This document shows positions 18,358 to 27,180 of a stretch of 64,000 nt of DNA, piece after piece. Positions within the stretch are counted from its first letter, which is position 1. Each line of letters starts with the position of its first letter. The DNA comes from Curtobacterium sp. Leaf183 (lineage in GTDB: Bacteria > Actinomycetota > Actinomycetes > Actinomycetales > Microbacteriaceae), in NCBI RefSeq assembly GCF_001424385.1, contig NZ_LMPO01000001.1, positions 375,336 to 439,335 on the forward strand, in the 5' to 3' direction. The position numbers and the translations under genes were made by a program. Under the pieces are notes generated by a model, which had not been told where the DNA came from, searched no databases, and saw nothing but the letters and a program-made list of their open reading frames with translations.

Positions 18358-18364
18358 GGGTTCC

Positions 18365-18396
18365 TTGCGCTATTAGATTTTCTCGCTACATTTAGT
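18365..18396 (+). promoter_or_regulatory. AT-rich divergent promoter, candidate ROK operator
   Basis: A conspicuous AT-rich patch in GC-rich DNA between the divergent ROK and SBP genes. TTGCGC (18365-18370) and TACATT (18387-18392), 16 bases apart, form a plausible promoter for the importer. ATTAGATTTT...TACATTTAGT (18372-18396) is an imperfect inverted repeat (about 6 of 10 positions), the kind of A/T-rich site ROK regulators of the NagC/Mlc group use. Confidence 0.5.
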
Positions 18397-18469
18397 CGTG
18401 CGGGCGGCATCGGAGCCGGACGCGGGACCAGGACGGCAAGGACGCCGGGCCAGGTCGAACGGAGACGAC

Positions 18470-19765
18470 GTGCACCATCACGCCACGACACCCAAGCCCT
18501 CCGGGTTCAGTCGACGCTCCTTCCTGCTCGGGGCCGGTGGCATCGCCAGCGGCTTCGCGCTCGCCGGATGCGCCCCGATGTCCTCATCCTCGGGCGGCAC
18601 CGAGACGATCACCTTCTACGTGTCGAAGCCCGAGGTCATCGGCTACTTCGACGACGTCATCGCGAAGTTCCACAAGAGCCAGTCGAAGGTCCGGGTCATC
18701 CGCGACTCGACGTCGTCGCTGCCGGCGGACTTCGTCCGGAGCGCTCCCCCGGACCTCGGGTGCCTGAACTACAACTACGCGATGGTGTCGTTCGTCGAGC
18801 ACGGCGCGTTGACCGACCTGTCCGACATGGACGAGGCCAAGGCGATCAACCCCGACCTCTGGCCCCTCATGGAGCAGACGGCGTCGTACCCGGGTGAGCG
18901 CAACGCGCTGCCGTACTCGGTCACCGCCGCCTCGGTCATCTACAACAAGAAGATCTTCGCGGACCAGGGCATCGAGGTCCCCACGACGTGGACCGAACTG
19001 ACCGCGGTCTGCGAGAAGCTCCAGGCCGCGGACATCACGCCGTTCTACGGCACGTACAAGGACACCTGGACCATCGCGCAGGGCATGTTCGACTATTCGA
19101 TCGGCGGCATGCTCGACGTCGAGAAGACCTTCGACGCGCTCGACAAGGAGGGCACGAGCCTGACCCCCTCGTCGCCGGTGTCGTTCTCGAAGGACTTCGA
19201 ACCGCCCATGGGCCGCATGGAGCAGCTGGCGAAGTGGATGAACCCGAACGCGGCCAGCCGCGCCTACGGGGACGGCAACCTCGCCTTCGCGAAGGGCGAG
19301 TCGGCGATGTACCTGCAGGGCCCCTGGGCGCTCATCGAGATCGCGAAGACGACGAAGGACATGGACCTGGGCACCTTCCCGCTGCCCGTGACCGACGACC
19401 CGGGCGACCTCAAGGTGCGCGTGAACGTCGACCTGGCGCTCTGGATCCCCAAGGCGTCGAAGAAGCAGGATGCAGCCCGCGAGTTCCTGCGGTTCCTGAT
19501 GTCCCCGGAGATCGCCGACCAGTACAACGCCGACAACAACGGGTTCGGCACCCGCAAGGACTCCCCGCCGGTCGCCAACCCGACCCTCAAGGGCATGCAG
19601 CAGTACTACGACGACGCCGCCTTCTACCTCGGGGTGTCGCAGCTCGTCCCCGCCGAGATCCCCGTCGCCAACTACGCGCAGACCATCGCGCTCGGTGGCG
19701 CCCCCGCTCCGCAGCTCCGCACACTCGATGCCGACTGGGCGCGCGTCGCGCGCCGGAAGGCCTGA
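18470..19765 (+). CDS. CUT1-type ABC substrate-binding lipoprotein with Tat signal
   Basis: A 431-residue family-1 solute-binding protein. The signal peptide has a twin-arginine motif (SRRSFLLGAGG) followed by lipobox LAGC, so it is probably exported folded by Tat and lipidated. The chosen GTG 18470 has GGAG five bases upstream; the open frame extends further 5' through unconvincing sequence. Body motifs such as TITFYVSKPE and WALIEIAKTTKD fit the MalE-like fold. It is followed by two permeases and an alpha-glucosidase, suggesting an alpha-glucoside ligand. Confidence 0.87.
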   Translation: MHHHATTPKPSGFSRRSFLLGAGGIASGFALAGCAPMSSSSGGTETITFYVSKPEVIGYFDDVIAKFHKSQSKVRVIRDSTSSLPADFVRSAPPDLGCLNYNYAMVSFVEHGALTDLSDMDEAKAINPDLWPLMEQTASYPGERNALPYSVTAASVIYNKKIFADQGIEVPTTWTELTAVCEKLQAADITPFYGTYKDTWTIAQGMFDYSIGGMLDVEKTFDALDKEGTSLTPSSPVSFSKDFEPPMGRMEQLAKWMNPNAASRAYGDGNLAFAKGESAMYLQGPWALIEIAKTTKDMDLGTFPLPVTDDPGDLKVRVNVDLALWIPKASKKQDAAREFLRFLMSPEIADQYNADNNGFGTRKDSPPVANPTLKGMQQYYDDAAFYLGVSQLVPAEIPVANYAQTIALGGAPAPQLRTLDADWARVARRKA

Positions 19766-19794
19766 CCCGGTCCCGGACCGAGGAGACGATCACC

Positions 19795-20781
19795 ATGGCC
19801 ATCGCCACGACGTCATCCGGCGGGAACCGCCGGAACGAACCCCGCCCCGGCAGCCCGGACACCGCTCCGGACGGCCTCCCCACGGCGAGCGCACCAGCCA
19901 CTCGCGCTCGTCGGCCCCACTCGCACCGCATCCAGCCGGTGTTCCTGGCCTTCCTGCTCCCCACCCTCGTCGTCTTCACGCTGGCGATCACCGTGCCGGC
20001 CGTGATGGGCATCGTCCTGAGCTTCACGGACTCCGTCGGGTTCGGTGAGTTCGGCTTCACCGGGCTGACGAACTACCTGGCGATCTTCTCGGACCCGGCC
20101 ATCCTGCACGCGTACCTGTTCACGATGGGCTTCTCGCTCGTCACGGTGCTCGTGGTGAACGCCCTCGCGCTGCTGCTCGCGATCGCCCTGACCAGCCGCA
20201 TCCGGGCGAAGGTCACCCTCCGCGCCGTGTTCGTGCTGCCCATGGTCATCTCGGGCATCGTCATCGCGTACGTGTTCTCGTTCCTGTTCTCGAACAGCGT
20301 GCCGGCACTCGCGTCGTCGCTCGGGTTCGCCCCGCTCGAGACGAGCATCCTCGCCAACCCGGACCTGGCCTGGGTCGCGATCGTCATCGTCACGACGTGG
20401 CAGGCGATCCCCGGCACGCTCCTCATCTACATCGCGGGCGTGCTCGCCATCCCCGGCGAGGTGTACGAGGCGGCTGCGATCGACGGCGCGTCCTCGTGGC
20501 GCCAGCTGATCTCGATCACGATGCCGCTCACCGCCGGCTACATCGTGATCAACCTCATCCTCGGGTTCAAGAACTTCCTGAACGCGTACGACATCATCGT
20601 CGGCCTGACGGCCGGCGGACCGGGGACCTCCACGACGAGCGTCGCGATGTCGATCTTCAACGGCTTCAACAGCGGCGACTACTCCTACCAGATGGCGAAC
20701 GCGACGATCTTCTTCGTCATCACCGTCGTCCTCGCGCTCGTCCAGCTGCGGCTCAGCCGCGGGAAGGCCCTCTTCTCATGA
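19795..20781 (+). CDS. CUT1-type sugar ABC permease (MalF-like)
   Basis: A 328-residue permease: about 45 residues of charged cytoplasmic N-terminus, then six helices starting VFLAFLLPTLVVFTLAITVPAV. The EAA loop is EVYEAAAIDGASSW...TMPLTAG. The ATG at 19795 follows GAGGAGACGATC, a good ribosome site. Its stop overlaps the next permease ATG (ATGA, 20778-20781). Part of the ROK-linked importer operon. Confidence 0.87.
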   Translation: MAIATTSSGGNRRNEPRPGSPDTAPDGLPTASAPATRARRPHSHRIQPVFLAFLLPTLVVFTLAITVPAVMGIVLSFTDSVGFGEFGFTGLTNYLAIFSDPAILHAYLFTMGFSLVTVLVVNALALLLAIALTSRIRAKVTLRAVFVLPMVISGIVIAYVFSFLFSNSVPALASSLGFAPLETSILANPDLAWVAIVIVTTWQAIPGTLLIYIAGVLAIPGEVYEAAAIDGASSWRQLISITMPLTAGYIVINLILGFKNFLNAYDIIVGLTAGGPGTSTTSVAMSIFNGFNSGDYSYQMANATIFFVITVVLALVQLRLSRGKALFS

Positions 20782-21689
20782 CGCTCCAAGCCCCACTGCA
20801 GCCCGGCACCACCCAGACCGGCAGCATGCGGTCCGTCGACGCGGACACCGCCCGAGGTCGCAGGTCGAAGAACGGCGGCTGGAACTGGCCGCTGACGATC
20901 ATCCTGTCGATCTGCACGCTCACCGTGCTGGTCCCGCTCTACGTCACCGTGGTGATGGCGTTCAAGACGACGAGCCAGGCGCTCGACGGCAACGCGTTCT
21001 CGCTGCCGGCGCCCTTCAGCGTCGACGGCTTCGTGCAGGCGTGGAAGCTGACCGACTTCCCGCGGGCGTTCGGCGTCTCGGTCCTGGTCGCCGCGATCTC
21101 GGTGACGGGCACGATCCTGCTCGCCTCGTTCGCCGCCTACGCGATCTCGCACAACTGGCAGCACCGGCTGTTCCGCTGGTCGTTCTTCTACCTGCTGGCG
21201 GCGATGTTCCTGCCGTTCCCGGTGCTCGCCCTGTCGCAGGTGAAGCTCACGGGCATGGTCGGTCTCGACAACCCGATCGGCGTCGCGATCCTGCACGTCA
21301 TGTTCCAGCTGTCCTTCAGCGTGCTGCTCTTCACCGCGTTCCTGCGGTCGATCCCGGGTGAGCTCGAGGAGAGTGCCCGGATCGACGGCGCGAGCGTCGG
21401 CCAGGTGTTCTGGCGGCTGCTGTTCCCGCTGCTGGCACCGATGAGCGCCACGGTCGGGATCTTCGCCTTCCTGGCGTCGTGGAACGACTACATGATGCCC
21501 GCGCTCATCACCGCAGACCCCGCACTGCAGACCCTGCCGGTGCTCCAGCAGATCTTCCAGAGCCAGTTCAGCAACAACTACAACGTGTCGTTCGCCTCGT
21601 ACCTCATGGCGATGGCCCCGTCGATCATCGTGTACGTGCTCACCCAGCGTTGGGTGATGTCCGGTGTGACGCAGGGCGCCATCAAGTGA
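20778..21689 (+). CDS. CUT1-type sugar ABC permease (MalG-like)
   Basis: A 303-residue permease with an N-terminal 35-residue tail, six helices beginning WPLTIILSICTLTVLVPLYV, EAA motif ELEESARIDGASV...LFPLLAP, and C-terminal QRWVMSGVTQGAIK. It overlaps the preceding permease by four bases and is followed after 26 bases by the GH13 gene. Together with 18470 and 19795 it gives a complete CUT1 importer except for an ATPase. Confidence 0.87.
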   Translation: MTLQAPLQPGTTQTGSMRSVDADTARGRRSKNGGWNWPLTIILSICTLTVLVPLYVTVVMAFKTTSQALDGNAFSLPAPFSVDGFVQAWKLTDFPRAFGVSVLVAAISVTGTILLASFAAYAISHNWQHRLFRWSFFYLLAAMFLPFPVLALSQVKLTGMVGLDNPIGVAILHVMFQLSFSVLLFTAFLRSIPGELEESARIDGASVGQVFWRLLFPLLAPMSATVGIFAFLASWNDYMMPALITADPALQTLPVLQQIFQSQFSNNYNVSFASYLMAMAPSIIVYVLTQRWVMSGVTQGAIK

Positions 21690-21715
21690 CGAGCCGGACC
21701 GACGAGAGGAACCCC

Positions 21716-23380
21716 ATGACCGACACCCTGCCGGCCCCCACCCCTGCGACGACCGCCACTGACGAGACCTGGTGGCGTCAGGCGAGCGTCTACCAGATCT
21801 ACCCGCGGTCGTTCGCGGACGCGAACGGCGACGGCATCGGCGACCTGCGCGGCGTCACCGACCGCGTGCCGTACCTGGCGTCCCTCGGGATCGAGGCCGT
21901 CTGGCTCAGCCCGTTCTACCCGTCCGCCCTCGCGGACGGCGGCTACGACGTGGACGACTACCGCGACGTGGACCCCAAGCTCGGCACGCTCGACGACTTC
22001 GACGCGATGGTCGCGGCCCTGCACGGCGCCGGCATCCGGGTGATCGTCGACGTCGTGCCGAACCACACGAGTGACCGGCACGCCTGGTTCCGTGAGGCCC
22101 TCGCGAGCCCCGCCGGCTCCCCCGCGCGCGACCGCTACGTCTTCCGGGACGGCAGCGGCCCCGACGGCTCCGAGGCGCCCGCCGACTGGATCTCGATCTT
22201 CGGCGGTCCCGCCTGGACGGCGGCGGGCGACGGGCAGTGGTACCTGCACTCCTTCGCGAAGGAGCAGCCCGACCTGAACTGGGCGAACCGCGAGGTCCGC
22301 GACGACTTCCTGCACACCCTGCGCTTCTGGTCGGACCGCGGGGTCGACGGCTTCCGCATCGACGTCGCGCACGGGCTGTCGAAGGACCTGGGCGAGGTGC
22401 TGCCGACCTGGGCCGAGCTCTCGGCCATGCCGAAGGACGGCTCGCACCCGCTGTGGGACCGCGACGACGTGCACGAGATCTACGCCGAGTGGCGGACGGT
22501 GTTCAACGAGTACACCCCCGCACGCACCGCGGTCGCCGAGGCCTGGGTCGCCGCCGACCGCCGTGCCCGCTACGCCAGCGCCGACGGGCTCGGCCAGGCG
22601 TTCAACTTCGACCTGCTCGAGGCCGACTTCGACGCCGGCTCGTTCCGCAGCATCATCGAGTTCAACCTCGGCCTCGCCGAGCAGTCCGGCTCGTCGACGA
22701 CGTGGGTGTTCTCGAACCACGACGTCGTCCGGCACGCCACCCGCTACGCGCTGCCGCCCCGAGGCGGGGCGCACGAGAAGCAGGGCGGCGCCTGGCTGCT
22801 CGCGGGCGGATCGCAGGACGCGCTCGACCAGGAGCTCGGGCTCCGGCGTGCCCGCGCGGCGACGCTCCTCGAGCTCGCGCTCCCCGGCTCGGCGTACCTG
22901 TACCAGGGTGAGGAGCTCGGGCTGCAGGAGGTCGGGGACATCCCGGACGCCGACCGACAGGACCCGGCGTTCTTCCGGAACCCGGGCGTCGACGTCGGCC
23001 GTGACGGCTGCCGCGTCCCGCTGCCGTGGACGCGCGACGGTCAGAGCTTCGGCTTCGGCGAGGGCGGCTCGCACCTGCCGCAGCCGGCGTGGTTCGGTGC
23101 GTCCAGCGTCGAGGCCGAGGACACCGACCCGGGATCCACGCTGAACCTGTACCGCAGGGCCCTCGGCCTGCGTGGGCAGCTGCAGTCCGAGGAGCACCTC
23201 GAGTGGCTGGAGACCGGTCGCGACGACGTCCTGGCGTTCCGCCGTCCGAACGGGTGGACGAGCGTGACGGTGTTCAGCGACGAGCCCTACGACCTGCCTG
23301 CGGGGGAACTCCTGCTCGCCTCGGCGCCGGTGGCAGACGGCGCCCTGACGGGCGTGGGGACGGTCTGGTTGCGCGCGTAG
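21716..23380 (+). CDS. GH13 alpha-glucosidase
   Basis: A 554-residue cytoplasmic retaining hydrolase. The N-terminal (beta/alpha)8 barrel starts WWRQASVYQIYPRSFADANGDG, the hallmark of oligo-1,6-glucosidase/alpha-glucosidase members. The catalytic residues fit as nucleophile Asp216 (GFRIDVAH), acid/base Glu275 (AVAEAWV) and Asp336 (FSNHDVVRH). No signal peptide. It should hydrolyse alpha-glucosides brought in by the preceding importer. Bond specificity (alpha-1,4, alpha-1,6 or trehalose/sucrose) is not resolvable here. ATG 21716 has GAGAGGAA upstream. Confidence 0.88.
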   Translation: MTDTLPAPTPATTATDETWWRQASVYQIYPRSFADANGDGIGDLRGVTDRVPYLASLGIEAVWLSPFYPSALADGGYDVDDYRDVDPKLGTLDDFDAMVAALHGAGIRVIVDVVPNHTSDRHAWFREALASPAGSPARDRYVFRDGSGPDGSEAPADWISIFGGPAWTAAGDGQWYLHSFAKEQPDLNWANREVRDDFLHTLRFWSDRGVDGFRIDVAHGLSKDLGEVLPTWAELSAMPKDGSHPLWDRDDVHEIYAEWRTVFNEYTPARTAVAEAWVAADRRARYASADGLGQAFNFDLLEADFDAGSFRSIIEFNLGLAEQSGSSTTWVFSNHDVVRHATRYALPPRGGAHEKQGGAWLLAGGSQDALDQELGLRRARAATLLELALPGSAYLYQGEELGLQEVGDIPDADRQDPAFFRNPGVDVGRDGCRVPLPWTRDGQSFGFGEGGSHLPQPAWFGASSVEAEDTDPGSTLNLYRRALGLRGQLQSEEHLEWLETGRDDVLAFRRPNGWTSVTVFSDEPYDLPAGELLLASAPVADGALTGVGTVWLRA

Positions 23381-23394
23381 GGACGCGACCAGGT

Positions 23395-23442
23395 GACGGA
23401 CGGAAGGCCCGGTGCTGGCAGGCACCGGGCCTCCTGTCCGTC
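23395..23442. terminator. Stem-loop with GACGGAC..GGAGGC arms
   Basis: Arms of 21 bases at 23395-23415 and 23422-23442 pair at 19 positions around a 6-base loop, starting 14 bases after the GH13 stop and ending just before the convergent TetR stop. It is well placed as a bidirectional terminator. It shares its arm design with 2641, 30899 and 52280. Confidence 0.75.
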
Positions 23443-23461
23443 CCGGCGTGGCCGGGTGAGC

Positions 23462-24127
23462 TCAGACGGGCAGGATCGGCGACGTCGGCACGGAGTCGAT
23501 GTCCCACGCCGGGATCGGACGCGGCGTGCGCCACCCCGCACGCAGGCCACGGACGGCCTCGTCCCACTCCGTGAGCACGTCGAGTCCGGGTCGGACCAGG
23601 AGCTGGATCTGGAAGCCCTCGTACAGGGCCAGGAGCTGGGTGGCGGCGCGCTCGGCCGGCACGACGGACGCCTCGACGCCGGCGTCGAAGTCACGGCGCA
23701 GGGCGACGGCGAGCTGGGTGACGTAGTCCTCGTAGCGCTTCCGGAACAGCTCGGCGAAGCTCGTGTCGGCACCCGCGATGTTGATGACGCCGGCGAGGAC
23801 CCGCACCAGGCCCGGGTCGGCGATGTCCTCGGCGAGGGTCATCCGCACGTGGTCGACCGCACACGAGGGCTTCCGCCGTCGGGTCGATCCACGCAGCTGC
23901 GTCCAGTAGTCGTACGTCACGAGCAGCAGGGCGTCCCACGAGGGGAACGCCCGCGTCACCACGTCGACCGGCACGCCGGCCACCTCGGCGACGACGGCGG
24001 CGTCGACGTCCGTGAACGGGTACATGCGGTAGGCGCGGATCGCGGCCCGGGTCAGGCGCTCCGCGATCGTCTGTTCTTCGACGATCGTTCCGTCAGTGAG
24101 GGTCTCCACCAGGACATTGCACCGCAT
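23462..24127 (-). CDS. TetR-family transcriptional regulator
   Basis: A 221-residue all-helical protein with a TetR-like N-terminal helix-turn-helix (TIAERLTRAAIRAYRMYPFTDVDAAVVAEVAGV...AFPSWDALLLVTYDYW) and a variable C-terminal ligand-binding half. The DNA-binding domain starts about residue 20, leaving an unusually long N-terminus, so the ATG at 24127 may be too far upstream; a GTG at codon 7 is an alternative. It faces the GH13 gene tail-to-tail and leaves a 42-base gap to the membrane protein stop upstream. Target and ligand are unknown. Confidence 0.75.
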   Translation of the reverse strand: MRCNVLVETLTDGTIVEEQTIAERLTRAAIRAYRMYPFTDVDAAVVAEVAGVPVDVVTRAFPSWDALLLVTYDYWTQLRGSTRRRKPSCAVDHVRMTLAEDIADPGLVRVLAGVINIAGADTSFAELFRKRYEDYVTQLAVALRRDFDAGVEASVVPAERAATQLLALYEGFQIQLLVRPGLDVLTEWDEAVRGLRAGWRTPRPIPAWDIDSVPTSPILPV

Positions 24128-24169
24128 CGGGGCGCGCTTGTCCTGACCCAGACCGGGGGTCGTGACCGC

Positions 24170-24874
24170 TCACTGGGCGGTCGGACGCCCTTCGTCAGGC
24201 AGGGCGACCTTCGACCCGCGGGGCTCGACGTTCCGCTGCGGCAGCGGCGGGGCTGGCTCGACCCGTGGCGTCGCGGCGACCCGGGCCCGCGTGAGCTCGG
24301 CGCGACCGAGCCAGGTCGTCGTCGCCACCGTCGTCGCGCTCTGCAGCACGCCGAACACGAGGGGCAGCAGGAGCGGGACGAGGCCGTCGGAGGCGAACCC
24401 GCCGGCGAGCGCACCGATCCAGGCGGCGAACCACCCCGCCGGGATCCACCGCGTCCGGTCGATCGTCGCGATCGCTGGTTCGACGACCCGCTCCGCCTGC
24501 TCGAGCACCGCGTCACGGTCCTCGGGCACGAGGGCCGGCGGCCGGGCGGCGAACTGCGCTCCGATGCGCTCGTCACGACGCCAGCCGCCGGGTCGTGGCG
24601 AGAACGGCTGCGCCTGGAGCTTCCGGCTCGTCCGGATGAACGCCGCGGTGAGACACCCCAGCGCCGCGGCGAACGCGACCGCTGCGACCACCCCGGCGGG
24701 TCCGGACACACCGGACCACCCCCACAGCAGCTGCGACACGATGACCACCGCGCCGGTGACCGTCGCGACCGTCGCGCACACGACCGTCCGACGGCGGAGC
24801 CGTGCCGGGTCGAGGAACTCGCGCCGACGTGCGCGGTACACGCGCCAGCCGATCGCGAACGGGCCGTCACTCAT
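24170..24874 (-). CDS. Conserved membrane protein of unknown function
   Basis: A 234-residue protein starting MSDGPFAIGWRVYRARRREF at ATG 24874. Two hydrophobic helices (about residues 30-52 and 60-80) are followed by a soluble segment with YRAR/Arg-rich stretches, then a further hydrophobic pair (about 165-205, WFAAWIGALAGGFASDG...LVFGVLQSATTVATTTW) and a charged Pro-rich tail. Four membrane spans are likely. I do not recognise a family. It lies between pnuC and tetR in the same direction with short gaps and may be cotranscribed with them. Confidence 0.65.
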   Translation of the reverse strand: MSDGPFAIGWRVYRARRREFLDPARLRRRTVVCATVATVTGAVVIVSQLLWGWSGVSGPAGVVAAVAFAAALGCLTAAFIRTSRKLQAQPFSPRPGGWRRDERIGAQFAARPPALVPEDRDAVLEQAERVVEPAIATIDRTRWIPAGWFAAWIGALAGGFASDGLVPLLLPLVFGVLQSATTVATTTWLGRAELTRARVAATPRVEPAPPLPQRNVEPRGSKVALPDEGRPTAQ

Positions 24875-24911
24875 GCGTCCACTCTGCTCCGGAGCAGGCA
24901 CGTGCGTCCGT

Positions 24912-25577
24912 TCAGCCGACGGTGACCGGCGCGGACGACGGCTTGGTGCGCTGCTGCATCCAGACGAAGAACCCGGTGAGCGTGAACACGCCGTAGAAGA
25001 CGTACATGAGCCCCGAGGCGTAGTAGCCGGCCGAGAACAGCAGCGGCACCCCGACCAGGTCGACAGCGACCCAGACCAGCCAGAACTCGACCCAGCCCTT
25101 CGCCATGCCGTACGTCGCGAGCAGGGACCCGACGAAGATCCACGCGTCGCTCCACACCGGCTCGTAGGACCCGAGCGCACGGAACACCGGGGTGAGCAGC
25201 GCGGTCCCGCCGACCAGGGTCAGGACGAGCAGTCCCCGGGTCCGCCAGGAGGCCCAGTGCGGGTCGATCACGGTCGTCGCCGCAGCGGGCCGGTGCGTCC
25301 ACCGGTACCAGCCGTAGACGCTGACGATGACGAACACCACCTGACGGCCCGCCTGGCCGAGCAGGTTGACCGGGTTCGGGGTGTCGAAGAGCGCCCCCAT
25401 GAACACCGTGAAGAGCAGCACGTTGCCGACGATGCCGACGGGCCACGCCCACACCTTGCGACGCATGCCGCCGAGCGCGCTGAGCAGCCCGAAGACGTTG
25501 CCGATCACCTCGCGCCACAGCACGGCCTGGTCACCGATGACGATCTGCGCGTCGAACAACCAGCGCACGATGCCCAT
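24912..25577 (-). CDS. pnuC: Nicotinamide riboside transporter PnuC
   Basis: A 221-residue membrane protein with about seven helices. Family marks include WLFDAQIVIGDQAVLWREVIGNVFGL, RRKVWAWPVGIVGNVLLF and the conserved WVEFWLVWVAVDLVGVPLLF, where Trp/Asp residues bind the substrate. PnuC imports nicotinamide riboside by facilitated diffusion for NAD synthesis. The ATG at 25577 follows GAGGAGG, so upstream in-frame codons are ignored. It is transcribed divergently from the SipW-linked cluster. No NAD or other known riboswitch was recognised in its leader. Confidence 0.85.
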   Translation of the reverse strand: MGIVRWLFDAQIVIGDQAVLWREVIGNVFGLLSALGGMRRKVWAWPVGIVGNVLLFTVFMGALFDTPNPVNLLGQAGRQVVFVIVSVYGWYRWTHRPAAATTVIDPHWASWRTRGLLVLTLVGGTALLTPVFRALGSYEPVWSDAWIFVGSLLATYGMAKGWVEFWLVWVAVDLVGVPLLFSAGYYASGLMYVFYGVFTLTGFFVWMQQRTKPSSAPVTVG

Positions 25578-25668
25578 CTGGTGCCTCCTCGTTCCGGTGC
25601 ATCCAACCACGCACCCCCACCCCGCATTCCTGGCGCGCCACCGCAAGATCGGGGTACAAACCCGGTCC

Positions 25669-25748
25669 GCACTGCTGGGGACCGAAATCACCCCCGTTTT
25701 GGGTCCATGCAAAAGCATCATCCCCGTTGTCAGCACTTTGGGGGACCG
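25669..25748. promoter_or_regulatory. Paired direct repeats in the pnuC/signal-peptide-cluster gap
   Basis: This is the distinctive part of the 363-base gap 25578-25940. GCACTGCTGGGGACCG (25669-25684) recurs as GCACTTTGGGGGACCG (25733-25748). Nested inside, ATCACCCCCGTT (from 25687) recurs as ATCATCCCCGTT (from 25717) exactly 30 bases on, about three helical turns. This looks like a multi-site activator or repressor region. The remainder (25749-25940) has no recognisable motif. Confidence 0.5.
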
Positions 25749-25940
25749 GTAGCGTCGATGACAGGAGCGATCCAGCCCGCCCGAGCCGCCTCTGAGCCTC
25801 GGAGCCCGGCGGTCACCCTCGGCACCGGTCAGCCGCGACCCCTGCTCCTGCGGGGTCGACAGACACCGTCCCACCGGCACCCGACCCGAATCACCGTGCC
25901 GCTGGCTCGAAGCGCACCCCTGTGCGCGGAACGGAACACC

Positions 25941-26495
25941 ATGCACAAGATCGTCACCGGCACCATCGCCGGCGCCGCCGGCATCGCGCTGCTCCTGGGT
26001 GGGGCGGGCACGTTCGCCCTCTGGAACGCGAACGCCTCGACCGCCGCCACCACGGTCAGCTCCGGCACCCTGACGCTGAGCGCCGCGAACGACGGCGTCT
26101 GGACCGACATCACCAACGGCCGCTCGACCACGATCAACCCGGCCAACGTCCTGATGGTCCCGGGCAACAAGTACCAGTTCACGCAGACCCTGAACATCGG
26201 GGCGACCGGGCAGGACCTCAAGGCGAACCTGACCTACGCCAACCAGAGCATCACCGGGGACTCAGCACTGCTCGCAGCGACGACGAAGACCCTGTCCGTG
26301 ACCTCGACGAGCGCCTCGGTCGTCCAGTCGACCGCGAACGCCAACACCTTCGTCGTGTCCCCCGCGGCCGGCACCTCGGCCGTCAAGGTCCTCTTCACCA
26401 TCGAGCTGCCCTCGTCGGCCACGACCGGGCAGAACGGCTCCGTGAACGTCGGTGCGCTCGCCTTCACGCTGACGCAGATCGCGATCGGCTCCTGA
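25941..26495 (+). CDS. Secreted protein with SipW-type (alternate) signal segment, TasA-like
   Basis: A 184-residue protein. The short N-terminus MHKIV is followed by a hydrophobic stretch (about residues 6-27) and the motif FALWNANAS (Trp28), diagnostic of the actinobacterial alternate-type/SipW-dependent signal peptide group. The rest is a Thr/Ser/Asn-rich, Cys-free beta-type domain of the TasA/camelysin kind, ending ALAFTLTQIAIGS. It is probably exported and cleaved by the peptidase at 28064. Family relatives include fibre-forming matrix proteins; fibre formation here is only a possibility. ATG 25941 lacks a strong ribosome site. Confidence 0.75.
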   Translation: MHKIVTGTIAGAAGIALLLGGAGTFALWNANASTAATTVSSGTLTLSAANDGVWTDITNGRSTTINPANVLMVPGNKYQFTQTLNIGATGQDLKANLTYANQSITGDSALLAATTKTLSVTSTSASVVQSTANANTFVVSPAAGTSAVKVLFTIELPSSATTGQNGSVNVGALAFTLTQIAIGS

Positions 26496-26574
26496 TCCCC
26501 GGCGCGGTCGGTCCCTGATCCGCCGACCGCGCCGGTACCCGTCCGTCCGACCAGTTCACCGGGGGGTGACGAGG

Positions 26575-27180
26575 ATGACCCGCACGACGATCTCCGGACG
26601 TCACCGCGCGCCGCGCGTCCGACGTCCGGTGCGGCCCCGCGTGCTCTGGCCCGCGGCCGGCATCCTGGTGCTCGGTGTGCTGCTGTCGCTGCTCGGCACG
26701 GGCGGCACGTACGCACTGTGGAACGCGTCGGCCAGCACGAACGGCGCGACGGTCAAGTCGGGCACCGCGACGGTCTCCGTCGGGCCGCTCTCCGCCATGC
26801 GGTCCCCCACGCTGGGACCCGGTTCGAGCACGGTCGGCTCGTTCACGGTGCGGAACACGGGCACCGTCCCGCTCTCGATGCGGGTGATGACGACCGCGAC
26901 CAAGGTGTCGTACGCCAGTGCCACAGACGCCGTGGTGCTCGGCGCGCAGACACTGAAGCTCGCCAGTGTCGGCTCCGCGTCAGCCTGCCGCGCCGGCCTC
27001 GGGGGCGCGAGCGGTCCGCTCGCCTCGTTCGACACCGGCAGCGGCTACTACACGCTGCCGGTCGGCGCGAGCGGGGTCGCCTGCGTCGAGATCACGCTGG
27101 CCCAGGACGCCCCGCAGACGGTCTCGGGAGCCGTCACGGACTTCACCCTCACGGTGACCGGCACGCAGGTGGCACCGTGA
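26575..27180 (+). CDS. Secreted protein with SipW-type signal segment
   Basis: A 201-residue protein with an Arg-rich cytoplasmic head (about residues 1-23), a hydrophobic stretch (24-47) and the motif TYALWNASAS (Trp49), the same mark as the preceding gene. The remainder is a beta-rich domain with GSFTVRNTGTVPLSMRV, typical of TasA-like and related domains, and two Cys (AACRAG, VACVEI contexts) that could form a disulfide. ATG 26575 is preferred because GGGGGGTGA lies five bases upstream; a GTG at 26566 is in frame. Its stop overlaps the next start. Confidence 0.72.
   Translation: MTRTTISGRHRAPRVRRPVRPRVLWPAAGILVLGVLLSLLGTGGTYALWNASASTNGATVKSGTATVSVGPLSAMRSPTLGPGSSTVGSFTVRNTGTVPLSMRVMTTATKVSYASATDAVVLGAQTLKLASVGSASACRAGLGGASGPLASFDTGSGYYTLPVGASGVACVEITLAQDAPQTVSGAVTDFTLTVTGTQVAP

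Noticed and set aside
25578..25940. Riboswitch (NAD-related) upstream of pnuC
   Set aside because: No conserved riboswitch core was recognised, and the pnuC ribosome site is immediately adjacent to plain sequence; the visible repeats suit protein binding.
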